This document shows positions 1 to 8,169 of a stretch of 38,107 nucleotides of DNA, piece after piece. The notes beneath the pieces were generated by a model. That model saw only the letters and a program-made list of their open reading frames with translations, made no database searches and was not told the DNA's origin. Numbering within the stretch: position 1 is the first letter of the stretch; every line of letters starts with the position of its first letter. Position numbers and translations under genes: made by a program. The stretch spans positions 1-38,107 of the forward strand of contig JAMPGS010000016.1 of assembly GCA_023663815.1 (NCBI GenBank), read 5' to 3'. The stretch is from Clostridium sp. (GTDB lineage Bacteria > Bacillota > Clostridia > Lachnospirales > Lachnospiraceae).

Positions 1-110
1 GTAAAAAAGAAACAGAAAGTGCAAAAAAGTGTAAAAACAAGCACAAAAAATACAAGGAAAACGCAAAGAACAAACACAAAAAAGTATAAAGGAAAACGCA
101 AAATAAAACG
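1..110. repeat. A-rich degenerate short repeats at the window edge
   Basis: The first 110 bases are almost pure purine/A-rich on the plus strand and consist of irregular units of about 10-14 bp built around GTGCAAAAAA, AACGCAAA and similar words. The word AAGGAAAACGCAAA occurs twice (near 54 and 89). No gene is seen. It resembles the other short-period arrays of this window but is less regular, and its left end is cut off by the window. Confidence 0.4.
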
Positions 111-132
111 GATGAGCGTAAGTCGGCAAGAT

Positions 133-1080
133 TTACAGAGACGGGGGCGTCAGCCAGCCGGTACACTTTAAAATGGATTGATTGCGAATAAACGACATCT
201 GCTTTCGGTATTCCAAGGGGGTTACTCCTTCCATATCCAGAAAATGCCTGTTAAAACTGGATATGGAGCGGTAGCCCACTTCTTCTGATATGGAAAGAAC
301 GGGCTCCTCCGTGGTGCGGAGCAGAACGGCGGCCTTCTCAATGCGGGTGCGGTTTAAGTGCTCTATCGCGGTGGTTCCCATAATCGAGTGAAAGGTTCTC
401 CGAAAATGGGCGGGGCTCATGCGGCATATGGCGGCAAGGCTTTCTATGGAAAAGTCCTGCATGTAATTTTTTCTGATATAGCGAAGAGCCGGGGAGATTG
501 CAAGGGAATTTTCGTGTAATTGAATATTATCGGTTATCCCTTTCTCGGCCTCGGAGTAAATATTCATCAATTTCATCATAAGAGAAAGCATCAGCCCCCG
601 GACGCTGAAAGAAAAGTTTGTTTCTTTTCGCTCCAATTCATTCATAACGCCTGTTACTAATGTGTAAATTTCAGGATAATCCTTTTGCGGGAGAATTGCG
701 CTGCAGTTTTGCAGAAGCCTTTGAAGGGTTTCCGGGTTGGAAATTATTTCCAGCGGAAAGTAAGGGTAAAATAATTCCTCCACGTTCACAAAAAGATAGG
801 ACCACTTACTGGCGGCGCCGGGAGCGGAGTAGGTAGTGTGCGGGACATCGCTGGCAACGACGGTTACGTCCCCGGCCTGAAAGGGCAGAGGCTTTCCATC
901 AAACTCCATGGTGCCTTCGTGGGATTCGCAAAGCCCGATTTCCAGACAATTGTGGAAATGAAGAACGCCGGAAGGAATATCGGAAATGCGCCATTCTTCC
1001 CCGCGCAGGAGAATAATGGGAAAGTAGGCGGGCAGCAGATAGTTTCGGTATTCAATTGAGGGACGCTTTGGTCTGGACAA
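133..1080 (-). CDS. AraC-family transcriptional regulator with cupin-like sensor domain
   Basis: A 315-residue protein with the usual AraC/XylS layout. Residues about 40-90 form a cupin-like ligand-binding domain (HFHNCLEIGL, then QAGDVTVVASDVPHT). The C-terminal 100 residues carry two helix-turn-helix motifs (FSIESLAAICRMSPAHFRRTF and SISEEVGYRSISSFNRHF) ending in the family signature GVTPLEYRKQ. The start is a TTG at 1080, with AAGGAGG six bases upstream. It is the last gene of a minus-strand group (MFS transporter, DUF2804, MGMT-like), 134 bases after the previous stop, so it probably controls that group in response to a sugar or glycoside. The ligand is not visible from sequence. Confidence 0.9.
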   Translation of the reverse strand: MSRPKRPSIEYRNYLLPAYFPIILLRGEEWRISDIPSGVLHFHNCLEIGLCESHEGTMEFDGKPLPFQAGDVTVVASDVPHTTYSAPGAASKWSYLFVNVEELFYPYFPLEIISNPETLQRLLQNCSAILPQKDYPEIYTLVTGVMNELERKETNFSFSVRGLMLSLMMKLMNIYSEAEKGITDNIQLHENSLAISPALRYIRKNYMQDFSIESLAAICRMSPAHFRRTFHSIMGTTAIEHLNRTRIEKAAVLLRTTEEPVLSISEEVGYRSISSFNRHFLDMEGVTPLEYRKQMSFIRNQSILKCTGWLTPPSL

Positions 1081-1139
1081 GAGAGGCCTCCTTATATTGT
1101 TTTGCGGTTATTATGGGTTTGTTCACAGCGCCTGCTCGA

Positions 1140-1192
1140 AAAACCTGCGGTTTTCCTTGCTCGCGGCTGTCCTATACATCCATCGGTATAGG
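1140..1192. other. Two small inverted repeats between the MGMT-like and araC genes
   Basis: AAAACC and GGTTTT (1140-1145/1149-1154) form a 6-bp hairpin with a 3-base loop. CCTATAC and GTATAGG (1171-1177/1186-1192) form a 7-bp hairpin. Neither is followed by a clear T-run, so they may be weak attenuators or operator-like dyads ahead of the araC gene rather than strong terminators. Confidence 0.35.
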
Positions 1193-1214
1193 CGCTTTGG
1201 CTTGCGGGCCGCGT

Positions 1215-1523
1215 TTAGCAATCCCACCGACATTTTTTCATATCAACGTGGTTATTGTCCTTAAATTCTACATGTTCCTCCATCAGCAGCCGTTTCTGCT
1301 CAAAAAAGTGCGGCGCAAGCCTCCCGGCATGATTTACCACACGGTGGCAGGGATATTCCCCGTAGTACTCTGCCCTGCTCAAAACCTTTCCCACAAGCCT
1401 TGCGTTCTTATCCCTTCCAATGAGCTTTGCAATCTGCCCGTAAGAAGCGACTTTTCCTTCGGGTATTTCCTCCACCACCGACAATATTTCATATATCAAA
1501 TCTTCGGTCATAACGCCTGTCAT
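1215..1523 (-). CDS. MGMT-family (DNA alkyltransferase-like) protein
   Basis: A 102-residue single-domain protein matching the DNA-binding/active-site domain of O6-alkylguanine-DNA alkyltransferases. It has the winged-helix region (VASYGQIAKLIG), the Arg-finger region (ARLVGKVL) and the active-site motif PCHRVV with the methyl-acceptor cysteine intact. Alkyltransferase-like ATL proteins have Trp or Ala there instead. It lacks the N-terminal domain of Ogt/Ada, as the short family usually does. The ATG at 1523 has AAGGAG seven bases upstream; a second ATG at 1511 is possible. It lies 23 bases downstream of the DUF2804 gene, so it is probably co-transcribed. Reaction known for the family: removal of alkyl groups from DNA. 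Whether this short form is a full repair enzyme is uncertain. Confidence 0.85.
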   Translation of the reverse strand: MTGVMTEDLIYEILSVVEEIPEGKVASYGQIAKLIGRDKNARLVGKVLSRAEYYGEYPCHRVVNHAGRLAPHFFEQKRLLMEEHVEFKDNNHVDMKKCRWDC

Positions 1524-1546
1524 TTTATTCTCCTTACGGTACGCTC

Positions 1547-2575
1547 CTACCAGTTATTTACCGCATGTTCCGCAAAGGAAATTACATTCTTTACCTCTAA
1601 GCGTGTACCGTCGTCAAGGACTGCGGAACCGGAAAAGCTCCCGAACATTTGATGACAATGATTGTCAACCCAAAGCAGCTTTGTCTGGGTTTCTCTGTCG
1701 TAAACCGGAGTCAGCCATAAATCCAGACGGCCCTCCTCGTCGGTGAAATGCCAAGGCTCCATGTAGTCTTTTCCAAGAGTAAAGGTAACCTTGCCCAGCT
1801 TGTGGGATTTTCCCTTATAAAAAAGCATGTTTTCGCTGGCAATATCCGTGTTGCCAAAGCCGCATCCTAAATTAAAGCCAAACATTTCCCCCTCAAGATA
1901 ACCGCTTCCGTTGCTCCAATACCACTCGTTATGGAAAGGCCAAACGCCTCTGCCCCAATCTAAAATGCCGAAGGAATCTTTCTTATCGAACTTCCATTCA
2001 TGCTTTGGCGTGCGGACAAAGCCCTCCGCGGTCATGCAGTTGATTTTGTGATTATAGTAAAAGGCCTGCTCGTACTCATCGAAAGGCAGGTTGATTACTA
2101 AAGAATCGGGATTTTGCCGTTCCAGATAAATAATGGCTTCCAGCCCCCGCCAACGGCAGGTTAAGGTGCGTCTGCCCGACGTAACGTCAAAGCTCATAAA
2201 AACGCCTGTTTTTTTATCCACGTTTGGAAAGCCCGGACGGGGATAGGTCAGCGTGTGGGGCTTTTCCGCGTCCTCCGGCATGTGGAAAGAGCCGAAAGGC
2301 AGCGGGATAGTCTGGCAGAGGTCAAAATACTTTTTTCCTTTTTGAAAGTCAAACAGCATCAGGCTTACCTGCCCTGCGTAACCGGCGTGTCCGATGGTGA
2401 GCTGCAGACAAAGATGGCCATTGGAAATTTGATAAAAATCCCATTCCTTTATTCGCCATGGCGGCGCTTTAATGGCGTTCCGTTGGTAAATAAGAGTGCT
2501 TTTTCTTGAGAAGCCGGGAAGGGGACGCCCCTTCTTGTCTAGTGCCGGCTGACGGGTTAAAAGTTCTCGTTCCAT
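1547..2575 (-). CDS. DUF2804 domain protein
   Basis: A protein of 342 residues belonging, by my reading, to the DUF2804 family. Typical pieces are the N-terminal RQPALDKKGRPLPGFSRKS, the central motif PKHEWKFDKKDSFGILDWGRG with its WP-FHNEWYW continuation, and FGFNLGCGFG. No signal peptide or membrane segment is seen; it is Trp- and aromatic-rich and looks like a beta-rich cytosolic protein. The ATG at 2575 is preferred over the ATG at 2590, because GGAGG lies nine bases before 2575 and nothing comparable precedes 2590. It follows the MFS gene by 27 bases. The function of the family is not established; the transporter neighbour suggests a role in using an imported compound. Confidence 0.8.
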   Translation of the reverse strand: MERELLTRQPALDKKGRPLPGFSRKSTLIYQRNAIKAPPWRIKEWDFYQISNGHLCLQLTIGHAGYAGQVSLMLFDFQKGKKYFDLCQTIPLPFGSFHMPEDAEKPHTLTYPRPGFPNVDKKTGVFMSFDVTSGRRTLTCRWRGLEAIIYLERQNPDSLVINLPFDEYEQAFYYNHKINCMTAEGFVRTPKHEWKFDKKDSFGILDWGRGVWPFHNEWYWSNGSGYLEGEMFGFNLGCGFGNTDIASENMLFYKGKSHKLGKVTFTLGKDYMEPWHFTDEEGRLDLWLTPVYDRETQTKLLWVDNHCHQMFGSFSGSAVLDDGTRLEVKNVISFAEHAVNNW

Positions 2576-2602
2576 ATATAGTTCCTCCATTTTGGGCCGC
2601 GG

Positions 2603-3877
2603 CTACGACATGTTCTTTTTGTGCAGGACTGCGGCGATATTTAAGGGTATCAGTGTAAACAGGGTTAAAATAGCGGAGATAAGAAACAGGCTTGGAGCCG
2701 GAATCATTCCGGATGCGCCGTTTATTTCCGCCGGAATTCCAAGGCGGTTGATGATGGGCGTTGCAATGGCGGGCCCCACAATCATGGGGATACAGACGAA
2801 GAAAATCTGCTTGAGGCCCTCGAACTGTCCCCGCTGTTCTTCGGGATACAGGTTCTTCATCCATGCGGTCAGCGTTTGAAGCACTAAAATGTAGCCGATT
2901 CCCGCGCCGAAAACGCCAATTAAAAGCACGATTAACTGCTGAGAAAAGCTTACAAAAACTAGTCCGGCGGTGTTGCAGAGAAGGGCGGCAAAGATAACCA
3001 AAGCCATTTTCCCCTTGTCAATCAATTTGGCGGCGGGAATCGTCAAAACCGAGGCGGCCAAAAGGCCGACGCCTTGAATAACGCCCGTCATTCCATAATC
3101 GTATCCCAGATAATTTACGAAATAAATGGTGATATAGGGAAAGTAAACGTTAAATCCGATGAAGTACACCGTCATCATCATGAACACCCAGAAAAGCTCT
3201 TGATTGTTGCGGACGGTATTCCAGTTAAAGACAGATAAAAATTGGTGCAGGAAGCCTTTTTCATCCCGCTTGGGGGCAAGGCCGGGGGAGTCTTGCAAAG
3301 TAAAAAGCGCCAGAAAACCCATTGCCGCCACAATAGCCCCCATAAGGCCGAAGAAAGCAAAGAAATCCAGCGCTTCAATTAAGATGCCGGACACCACCGC
3401 GCCGAAAATGGTCGCAAATACAGGCATAACCGCCAGCACGCCGCCCAGCTTCCCGCGGTTTTGCTCGTTGGAAATATCCGTGGTCCAGGGGGAAAATCCG
3501 CCGTCGTTTCCCAGCGAGCCGAAAAAGCTCATCACGGCGTCTGCCAAAACCACCGCGGCTGCGGCGATAAAAAGAGGATTTTTCGGAATCAGCTCCGTTG
3601 CCCCGAAAAGAAAAGTAAAAAGCCCCCAGAAGATATAGCCGATGCAGATAAAAGGCTTTCTCTTCCCAATCCGGTCGCCCCAGGTCCCCACCAGAAAGGT
3701 GCAGAAGGTGGAAACTACCGCGCTGACGCCTACCATCCAAGAGACAATGGCCGGTTCCGGGGCAATTTTGTCATATACAAAGTTGTTAAACCAAGAATTC
3801 TCGATGTTCCAGCAAATTTGCCCCGCCATTCCCAGTACCCAAATTAAAATCCAGTTTTTCCGGCTGATTTTGCCCAT
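2603..3877 (-). CDS. MFS transporter (sugar/glycoside type)
   Basis: A 424-residue polytopic membrane protein with about 12 hydrophobic segments and the MFS loop motif GTWGDRIGKRKPF between helices 2 and 3. The second half repeats the layout (AAKLIDKGK). The overall look is that of SLC45/GPH-like sugar transporters. The ATG at 3877 has an ideal AGGAGG seven bases upstream, so the longer reading frame up to 3916 is rejected. It is the first gene of the minus-strand operon with DUF2804, the MGMT-like protein and the AraC regulator. A TTGACG -35-like hexamer on the minus strand (3933-3938) is a possible promoter element. The substrate is unknown. Confidence 0.85.
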   Translation of the reverse strand: MGKISRKNWILIWVLGMAGQICWNIENSWFNNFVYDKIAPEPAIVSWMVGVSAVVSTFCTFLVGTWGDRIGKRKPFICIGYIFWGLFTFLFGATELIPKNPLFIAAAAVVLADAVMSFFGSLGNDGGFSPWTTDISNEQNRGKLGGVLAVMPVFATIFGAVVSGILIEALDFFAFFGLMGAIVAAMGFLALFTLQDSPGLAPKRDEKGFLHQFLSVFNWNTVRNNQELFWVFMMMTVYFIGFNVYFPYITIYFVNYLGYDYGMTGVIQGVGLLAASVLTIPAAKLIDKGKMALVIFAALLCNTAGLVFVSFSQQLIVLLIGVFGAGIGYILVLQTLTAWMKNLYPEEQRGQFEGLKQIFFVCIPMIVGPAIATPIINRLGIPAEINGASGMIPAPSLFLISAILTLFTLIPLNIAAVLHKKNMS

Positions 3878-4184
3878 AATAGTCCTCCTATTTCCAACGC
3901 CTGCAAATCTATGCATATATAGTATATAATGGCGTCAACAGAAAATTGTCTGTGGTAAAATTTTCTATGCTGCTTTCCTTTGTCTGTGAATATGTATTTA
4001 TTCTTATCATAACATAGAAAGCGGGGAAGCGGGAAAATTTTCATTGTTTTTTCTGCGGACTTTTATTACATAAACAAATCATTTTGTTTCATAACGGGGA
4101 AAAATTATGCGGTTCCCTCCTTTTTTAGCCGATATAAAAGGTAAGACAGGAAGTCTTTTACAGGTAAAAAGGAGGGAGCCTTTT
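3878..4184. other. Divergent intergenic region between MFS gene and coiled-coil gene
   Basis: About 307 bases, AT-rich, must hold the promoters of both divergent units. On the minus strand TTGACG (3933-3938) is followed by an AT-rich stretch ending in TGCATA at 17-base spacing, a weak promoter candidate. On the plus strand there is the GCCGATAT motif described separately, and GGAGGGAG as ribosome binding site for the gene at 4185. No small gene was recognised. Confidence 0.5.
4128..4138 (+). promoter_or_regulatory. SigD/sigma-28-like -10 element (GCCGATATAAA)
   Basis: GCCGATAT matches the -10 consensus of flagellar-type sigma factors (SigD of Bacillus, GCCGATAT) and lies about 57 bases before the ATG at 4185. 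A TAAA -35 element at the usual spacing of about 15 is not present, so this is only half a promoter. The same ten bases, CCGATATAAA, recur at 5879-5888 before the response regulator gene. Confidence 0.35.
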
Positions 4185-5021
4185 ATGTATTCAGTAAAAA
4201 ACACGTGTTATCCATCATTGTATTCATATAAAAGCCGCGAGGGTGTAAGCGAAAAGAGCGCCGACGCCCAGGTTTCGGAAGAAAGCGGCGGTATGGAAAC
4301 CCGGCAGACGGAGCCGGGGACGAAAGCGGAAAAGGGCAAAGGCTTTCGGGAGGAGGAAGCCGCGACGCTTTATCTGGAAAGCCTTCAAGAGAGAAAGGAA
4401 AAAGAGCAAGGGACGAAAGAACAGGAGGAAGAGGGGGAAGGATTGATAACAAAGCTGTTAAATCAGGCGGAGGCGATTAAGGAGTGCTTTGACAAGGAAA
4501 AGCAGACCAATCTTTACGACGCCACTATGGATTTGATGGCAATTGCAAGCGCGGAGCGGGAAACGGCCCTAAAGGCAATTCAGGTTCGGCTTATGTTTAA
4601 GCTCCGGGTTATAAAGACAAGCGGGGCCAAATCAGGTGAAATTCAGGTTGCGGCCAATAAGATAAAGAAGGTTTTAGGGAAGCTTAAGACCAAGATTAAA
4701 AAGCTAAAGGAAGAGGCGGGCATAGAGCAGAAGCGGAAAAACGCTGAGAAAGCAAAACAGCGCAGAATGGCGGAAAAGCTGCGCCGAGAGCTGGAAGTGA
4801 AAAGAACTATCCGCAAGAAGCGGGAGCAGAAGGATGTGGAGGAGAGCCGCATGGGAATGGGAGCCAATTACGGCGGCCCGTCGGGAGGCGGGACGACGCC
4901 CATGGAAGGGCTTGGATTGTCGGGCATAGCGGCGGATTCCTCTCTTAGCGATTTGATAGCTGGGGATTCGGGACTGGGAATGACCGCCGATATGGCGGCA
5001 AGTATCGATATATCCTTATAG
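4185..5021 (+). CDS. Highly charged coiled-coil protein, unknown function
   Basis: A 278-residue protein that I cannot assign to a family. Residues about 20-95 are Glu/Lys/Gly-rich and probably disordered. Residues about 100-155 form a helix (LLNQAEAIKECFDKEKQ). Residues about 165-225 are a Lys/Arg/Glu-rich coiled coil (KIKKVLGKLKTKIKKLKEE). The last 50 residues are Gly/Ser/Met/Ala-rich with no charge clusters (GGPSGGGTTPMEG, MTADMAASIDISL). No signal peptide or membrane span. The ATG at 4185 has GGAGGGAG upstream; the longer frame from 4107 lacks this. It is followed 97 bases later by the DUF6033-like gene on the same strand, and both precede the two-component genes. The flexible ends around a coiled coil recall export-type or scaffold proteins; that is inference only. 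Confidence 0.8.
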   Translation: MYSVKNTCYPSLYSYKSREGVSEKSADAQVSEESGGMETRQTEPGTKAEKGKGFREEEAATLYLESLQERKEKEQGTKEQEEEGEGLITKLLNQAEAIKECFDKEKQTNLYDATMDLMAIASAERETALKAIQVRLMFKLRVIKTSGAKSGEIQVAANKIKKVLGKLKTKIKKLKEEAGIEQKRKNAEKAKQRRMAEKLRRELEVKRTIRKKREQKDVEESRMGMGANYGGPSGGGTTPMEGLGLSGIAADSSLSDLIAGDSGLGMTADMAASIDISL

Positions 5022-5118
5022 GTAAAACCATATCATTGTCCATACGAGAATCTATATCAATGCGGATAAAAGAAACACGGAAAGCTTCAATATTTCTATA
5101 TTTAAGGCGAGGGAAATT

Positions 5119-5811
5119 ATGTCGAACAACAGTTTTTTGGTAAACAATATGACAAGGGCCTATTATGGAATTTTGGAAAGCCAAATGGCGGGAGCGCGGA
5201 CCATGCAGGGCATGGACTTTAAGGAGATGGTGGAGGAATTGGATAAGAGAGGAGGCGTGGCCTCCTTTTCAAGAGAAAACATGTCCTTGGAGAAATATAA
5301 GCAATATATTTATCAGAAGATTTCCCAGATTCCGATACATCCTTCCCAGCAGGCAATGTCCGCGGCAGTGCACATTACGGATGCGGGGTTTGAGGCCATG
5401 AGAAAAGACCCGGAATATGAAAAATGGGTGCTTGACGTTTTAAGACAGAATTTTGGAGCCAGCGACCCGTGGGCGGGCGTCTGCGGGGAAAGCTTTTCCG
5501 TACACCGTTTTGGGGCGACGCCGGAGGAATACCGGGGCGACAAATGGTACACAGGTTTTCGCGGAGGAAAAGGCAGTTCGCTGTTCGATACGGAAGCGGA
5601 GGACAGCTTTTGGGAAAAACGCAGGAAGCGGCACAAAAAGTATATCAAGCTGCAGCAGGAAATTGCCGATAAAAAGAAAACCTTAGAGCATGTTTATCAG
5701 GAAGCCGCGGTAAGAAGAGGCGACTACGAGCATATGTACGATTTTCAGGGGATAATGCCGATGATTCCCGTTACCCGGCTTATGATGAATATAGATAAAA
5801 AGGTAAAATGA
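5119..5811 (+). CDS. DUF6033-like conserved protein
   Basis: A 230-residue protein that I believe belongs to the DUF6033 family of Lachnospiraceae; the family name is from memory. Conserved-looking blocks are KYKQYIYQKISQIPIHPSQQ, the ITDAGFEAMRKDPEYEKWVL helix, the NPWAGVCG-like segment (here SDPWAGVCGESFSVHRFGAT), and GKGSSLF before a basic region EKRRKRHKKYIKLQQ and a coiled-coil tail. No signal peptide or transmembrane span. GAGGGAAA precedes the ATG at 5119. It sits between the coiled-coil protein and the LytTR two-component genes. Function unknown; the context suggests that the three small proteins of this cluster are made together. Confidence 0.75.
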   Translation: MSNNSFLVNNMTRAYYGILESQMAGARTMQGMDFKEMVEELDKRGGVASFSRENMSLEKYKQYIYQKISQIPIHPSQQAMSAAVHITDAGFEAMRKDPEYEKWVLDVLRQNFGASDPWAGVCGESFSVHRFGATPEEYRGDKWYTGFRGGKGSSLFDTEAEDSFWEKRRKRHKKYIKLQQEIADKKKTLEHVYQEAAVRRGDYEHMYDFQGIMPMIPVTRLMMNIDKKVK

Positions 5812-5878
5812 AAAATTTGCGTTGATGACAGAAATTCAACTTTTTGTTACAAGTGAAATATTTCTTTTTGGAAATTGA

Positions 5879-5888
5879 CCGATATAAA
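5879..5888 (+). promoter_or_regulatory. Second CCGATATAAA motif, upstream of the response regulator
   Basis: CCGATATAAA repeats exactly the motif at 4129-4138. It lies 93 bases before the ATG at 5972 in the 160-base gap after the DUF6033-like gene. It resembles the -10 element of SigD-type promoters, but no TAAA is found 14-16 bases upstream. It could equally be a shared regulator half-site. A related GCGGATAAAA lies before the gene at 5119. Confidence 0.35.
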
Positions 5889-5971
5889 TAAAGGAAACAC
5901 TTATAGATGATTTGTGTTGCCAATTTATGTACGTATGAAGTGAGGGGTACGGGAAAGGATATGATTTTAAG

Positions 5972-6676
5972 ATGCTTCAGATTGCAGTTTGCGAGGACGA
6001 TAAGGCTATGGGAAGCTATCTGAAACAGTTGATAGAAAAAAGGCTTGCAAATCGGGAAGAATATAAGGTAGAAGTGTTTTCAACAGGCGAGGAATTGCTT
6101 GAGAGGGGCAGGAACTTTGACATCTTTTTCATGGATATTGATTTGAAGGACATAAACGGAATGAACGGCATTGAAACGGCTAGGACTATCCGGGAAAAAT
6201 CAGGCGCGGTGATTATTTTTGTAACGGCCCTGAAGGAGTACGTATTTGATGCTTTTGACGTGCAGGCGTTTCAATATCTGCTAAAGCCCATCGACGAGGA
6301 AAAATTTTTCCGGGCCTTGGACGGCGCTGTGGAAGAATGTACCCCGGATAAGGAGGAGCCTCTTGTCATAAGAATCAAAGGGACTTACAGAAGTATTCCG
6401 CGGGAAAATATCCTGTACGCGGAGAACGAGGCGAGAAAGGTCGTGTTGCATTTAAAGGAAGAGCAGATTTCCTATTACGCAAAGATGGGCGATTTGGAGG
6501 AAATACTTGGCGGCCAGTTTTTCAGATGCCACCGGGGATATTTGGTTAATTTAAATGAAGTGAAAGGCTATGACACGGGAAATATCCAGTTGAAAAATGG
6601 GGAAGTTATTTTGATGGCAAAACAGAAATACAGCGCTTTTGTGTCGGCGTATATGGAATTCCTTCGCAGAAAATAA
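5972..6676 (+). CDS. LytTR-family response regulator
   Basis: A 234-residue AgrA/LytR-type regulator. The receiver domain (1-120) has the acidic pair E8/D9-D10 (VCEDDK), the phospho-acceptor Asp at about 55 (FFMDIDL) and the conserved Lys in LLKPID. The LytTR DNA-binding domain (about 135-234) includes ILYAENEARKVVLHL and FFRCHRGYLVNLNEVKGY. The start MLQIAVCEDD is normal for the family; GGGAAAGGA lies upstream. Eleven bases later the sensor kinase starts, so the two form a standard pair. Such pairs usually answer extracellular peptides and control secreted products, competence or adhesion. No agrB/agrD-like peptide gene was seen beside it. Confidence 0.92.
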   Translation: MLQIAVCEDDKAMGSYLKQLIEKRLANREEYKVEVFSTGEELLERGRNFDIFFMDIDLKDINGMNGIETARTIREKSGAVIIFVTALKEYVFDAFDVQAFQYLLKPIDEEKFFRALDGAVEECTPDKEEPLVIRIKGTYRSIPRENILYAENEARKVVLHLKEEQISYYAKMGDLEEILGGQFFRCHRGYLVNLNEVKGYDTGNIQLKNGEVILMAKQKYSAFVSAYMEFLRRK

Positions 6677-6687
6677 CGGAGGTTATT

Positions 6688-8169
6688 TTGGGAGAAATAT
6701 TTGATTTTGCGCTGGATTTGTTGTGCGCGCTTTTGAGAAGATGCGTAATGATTTATCTTCTTCAGGGGATGCTTGCGGTGAAAGGCAGGTTTGCCCAAAG
6801 GCAAAAGCTGGTGGCGGCTGGTTATGTTGCTTTGAGCACCGGTTATTATTTATTGGCGAATTACTTTCCTTTTTGGAAAATGTTTTTGTACGGCAATGAG
6901 GAGGGACTGCAGGATAGCAGAAGGAGTATTTTAGCGTTGTTTTTCAGTATAGGCCTGATGCTGGTTTACTGCAGATGCTTTTATTCGGGAAAGAAAAGTA
7001 AAGTCTGCTACATTGTCTTTACGATATATACTTTGAACGAGCTGACGATGTTTACGCTCCATTCTCTGTTTGTCTCGCTTTTAGCGGTTGTTTCAAATAT
7101 ATTGATGAGTTTGGCGGAAAAAGGGAACGAGTTTATTCTTCAAAATTTCTTTGCGATATATAGGATTTATCAGGTTTTGTGGAATATATCCTTTCAGATA
7201 GTGTTTTTGCTGCTCTTTTACCGTGCGGCTAAAATATTAAAAGAGAATTTAACTTATAGCACAAAAGAGCTGAACAGGGTGCAGGAGGTATTTCTTGCAG
7301 TCCCAAGCGCAATCGGTTTAGGGATTTGTATTCTGCTTCGCTGTATTATGTATTCCTACAAAAATATGGAATACAAGTTTTTGATGGACGAATACCCGGA
7401 GACAAGATTGCTGATACCGGTCATATCCGGGCTGTGCATGACGTCGATTCTCCTCAGCGCGGTGATACTGCGGAAGCTGGTGGAAAGCGGCGAGAGGGAA
7501 ATGCTGGTGGAGGTTTACCAGAACCGTATCGGCGATATGGAAGAGCATATGAAGGACGTGGAGCATCTCTATGACGGTATCCGGGGGATGCGCCATGACA
7601 TGAAAAATCATGTGGCCGATTTGGAGCTTCTCTTACAGCGGGAGAAGGGAACCTCCGGGGAGTACGGCAGGGAAATGCAGCGTTATCTGGACGGACTGTA
7701 CCTTTCCATGGAAGAGCTGGACATGAAGTGCAGTACGGGGAATCCCGTTACCGACGTGGTTATCAGCCGCAAGATGCGTCAGGCTGGGGAGAGGAATATT
7801 CCCTTTGAATGTAATTTTATTTTCCCGGAAGGCCTTGGAATCAGCGCATTTGATTTGAGTATTCTGTTAAATAACGGGCTGGACAACGCGCTGGAGGCCT
7901 CGGAAAAGGAAGAGGTTCCCTATATCCGAATTGATTCCTACTTAAAGGAAAAGATGTTTTTTATAGAAATCAGAAATGGTTTTTCAGGAAGCATCATCAC
8001 TGATAGGGCGGGAGAAAACCTGTTGACAGGCAAAAAAGATTCGTCCCTTCACGGATTAGGTATAAAAAATATGAAAGGCTGTGCCGAAAAATATTATGGA
8101 ACGCTGAGGTGGGAAATCAAAAGCGGAGAGTTTTTGATTGCGGTTATGCTTCAGGGGAAGGAGAAATAA
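6688..8169 (+). CDS. GHKL-family sensor histidine kinase (AgrC-like)
   Basis: A 493-residue membrane sensor. The N-terminal 265 residues hold about six hydrophobic segments (for example LALFFSIGLMLVYC, IVFLLLFYRAAKIL). A coiled linker follows, then the kinase core: phospho-acceptor His at about 303 in GMRHDMKNH, N box at about 395-404 (NNGLDNALEA) and G box GLGIKNMK at about 456. The start is TTG at 6688 with CGGAGG eight bases upstream. Its stop codon is directly followed by the ATG of the FliD-like gene at 8170, so that gene is almost certainly translated from the same message. It is the partner of the LytTR regulator just upstream; the ligand is unknown, probably a peptide. Confidence 0.92.
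   Translation: MGEIFDFALDLLCALLRRCVMIYLLQGMLAVKGRFAQRQKLVAAGYVALSTGYYLLANYFPFWKMFLYGNEEGLQDSRRSILALFFSIGLMLVYCRCFYSGKKSKVCYIVFTIYTLNELTMFTLHSLFVSLLAVVSNILMSLAEKGNEFILQNFFAIYRIYQVLWNISFQIVFLLLFYRAAKILKENLTYSTKELNRVQEVFLAVPSAIGLGICILLRCIMYSYKNMEYKFLMDEYPETRLLIPVISGLCMTSILLSAVILRKLVESGEREMLVEVYQNRIGDMEEHMKDVEHLYDGIRGMRHDMKNHVADLELLLQREKGTSGEYGREMQRYLDGLYLSMEELDMKCSTGNPVTDVVISRKMRQAGERNIPFECNFIFPEGLGISAFDLSILLNNGLDNALEASEKEEVPYIRIDSYLKEKMFFIEIRNGFSGSIITDRAGENLLTGKKDSSLHGLGIKNMKGCAEKYYGTLRWEIKSGEFLIAVMLQGKEK

Noticed and set aside
5972-8169. agr-type quorum-sensing locus with agrB/agrD
   Set aside because: Regulator and kinase are of that type, but no AgrB-like membrane protease or short precursor peptide gene was found beside them.
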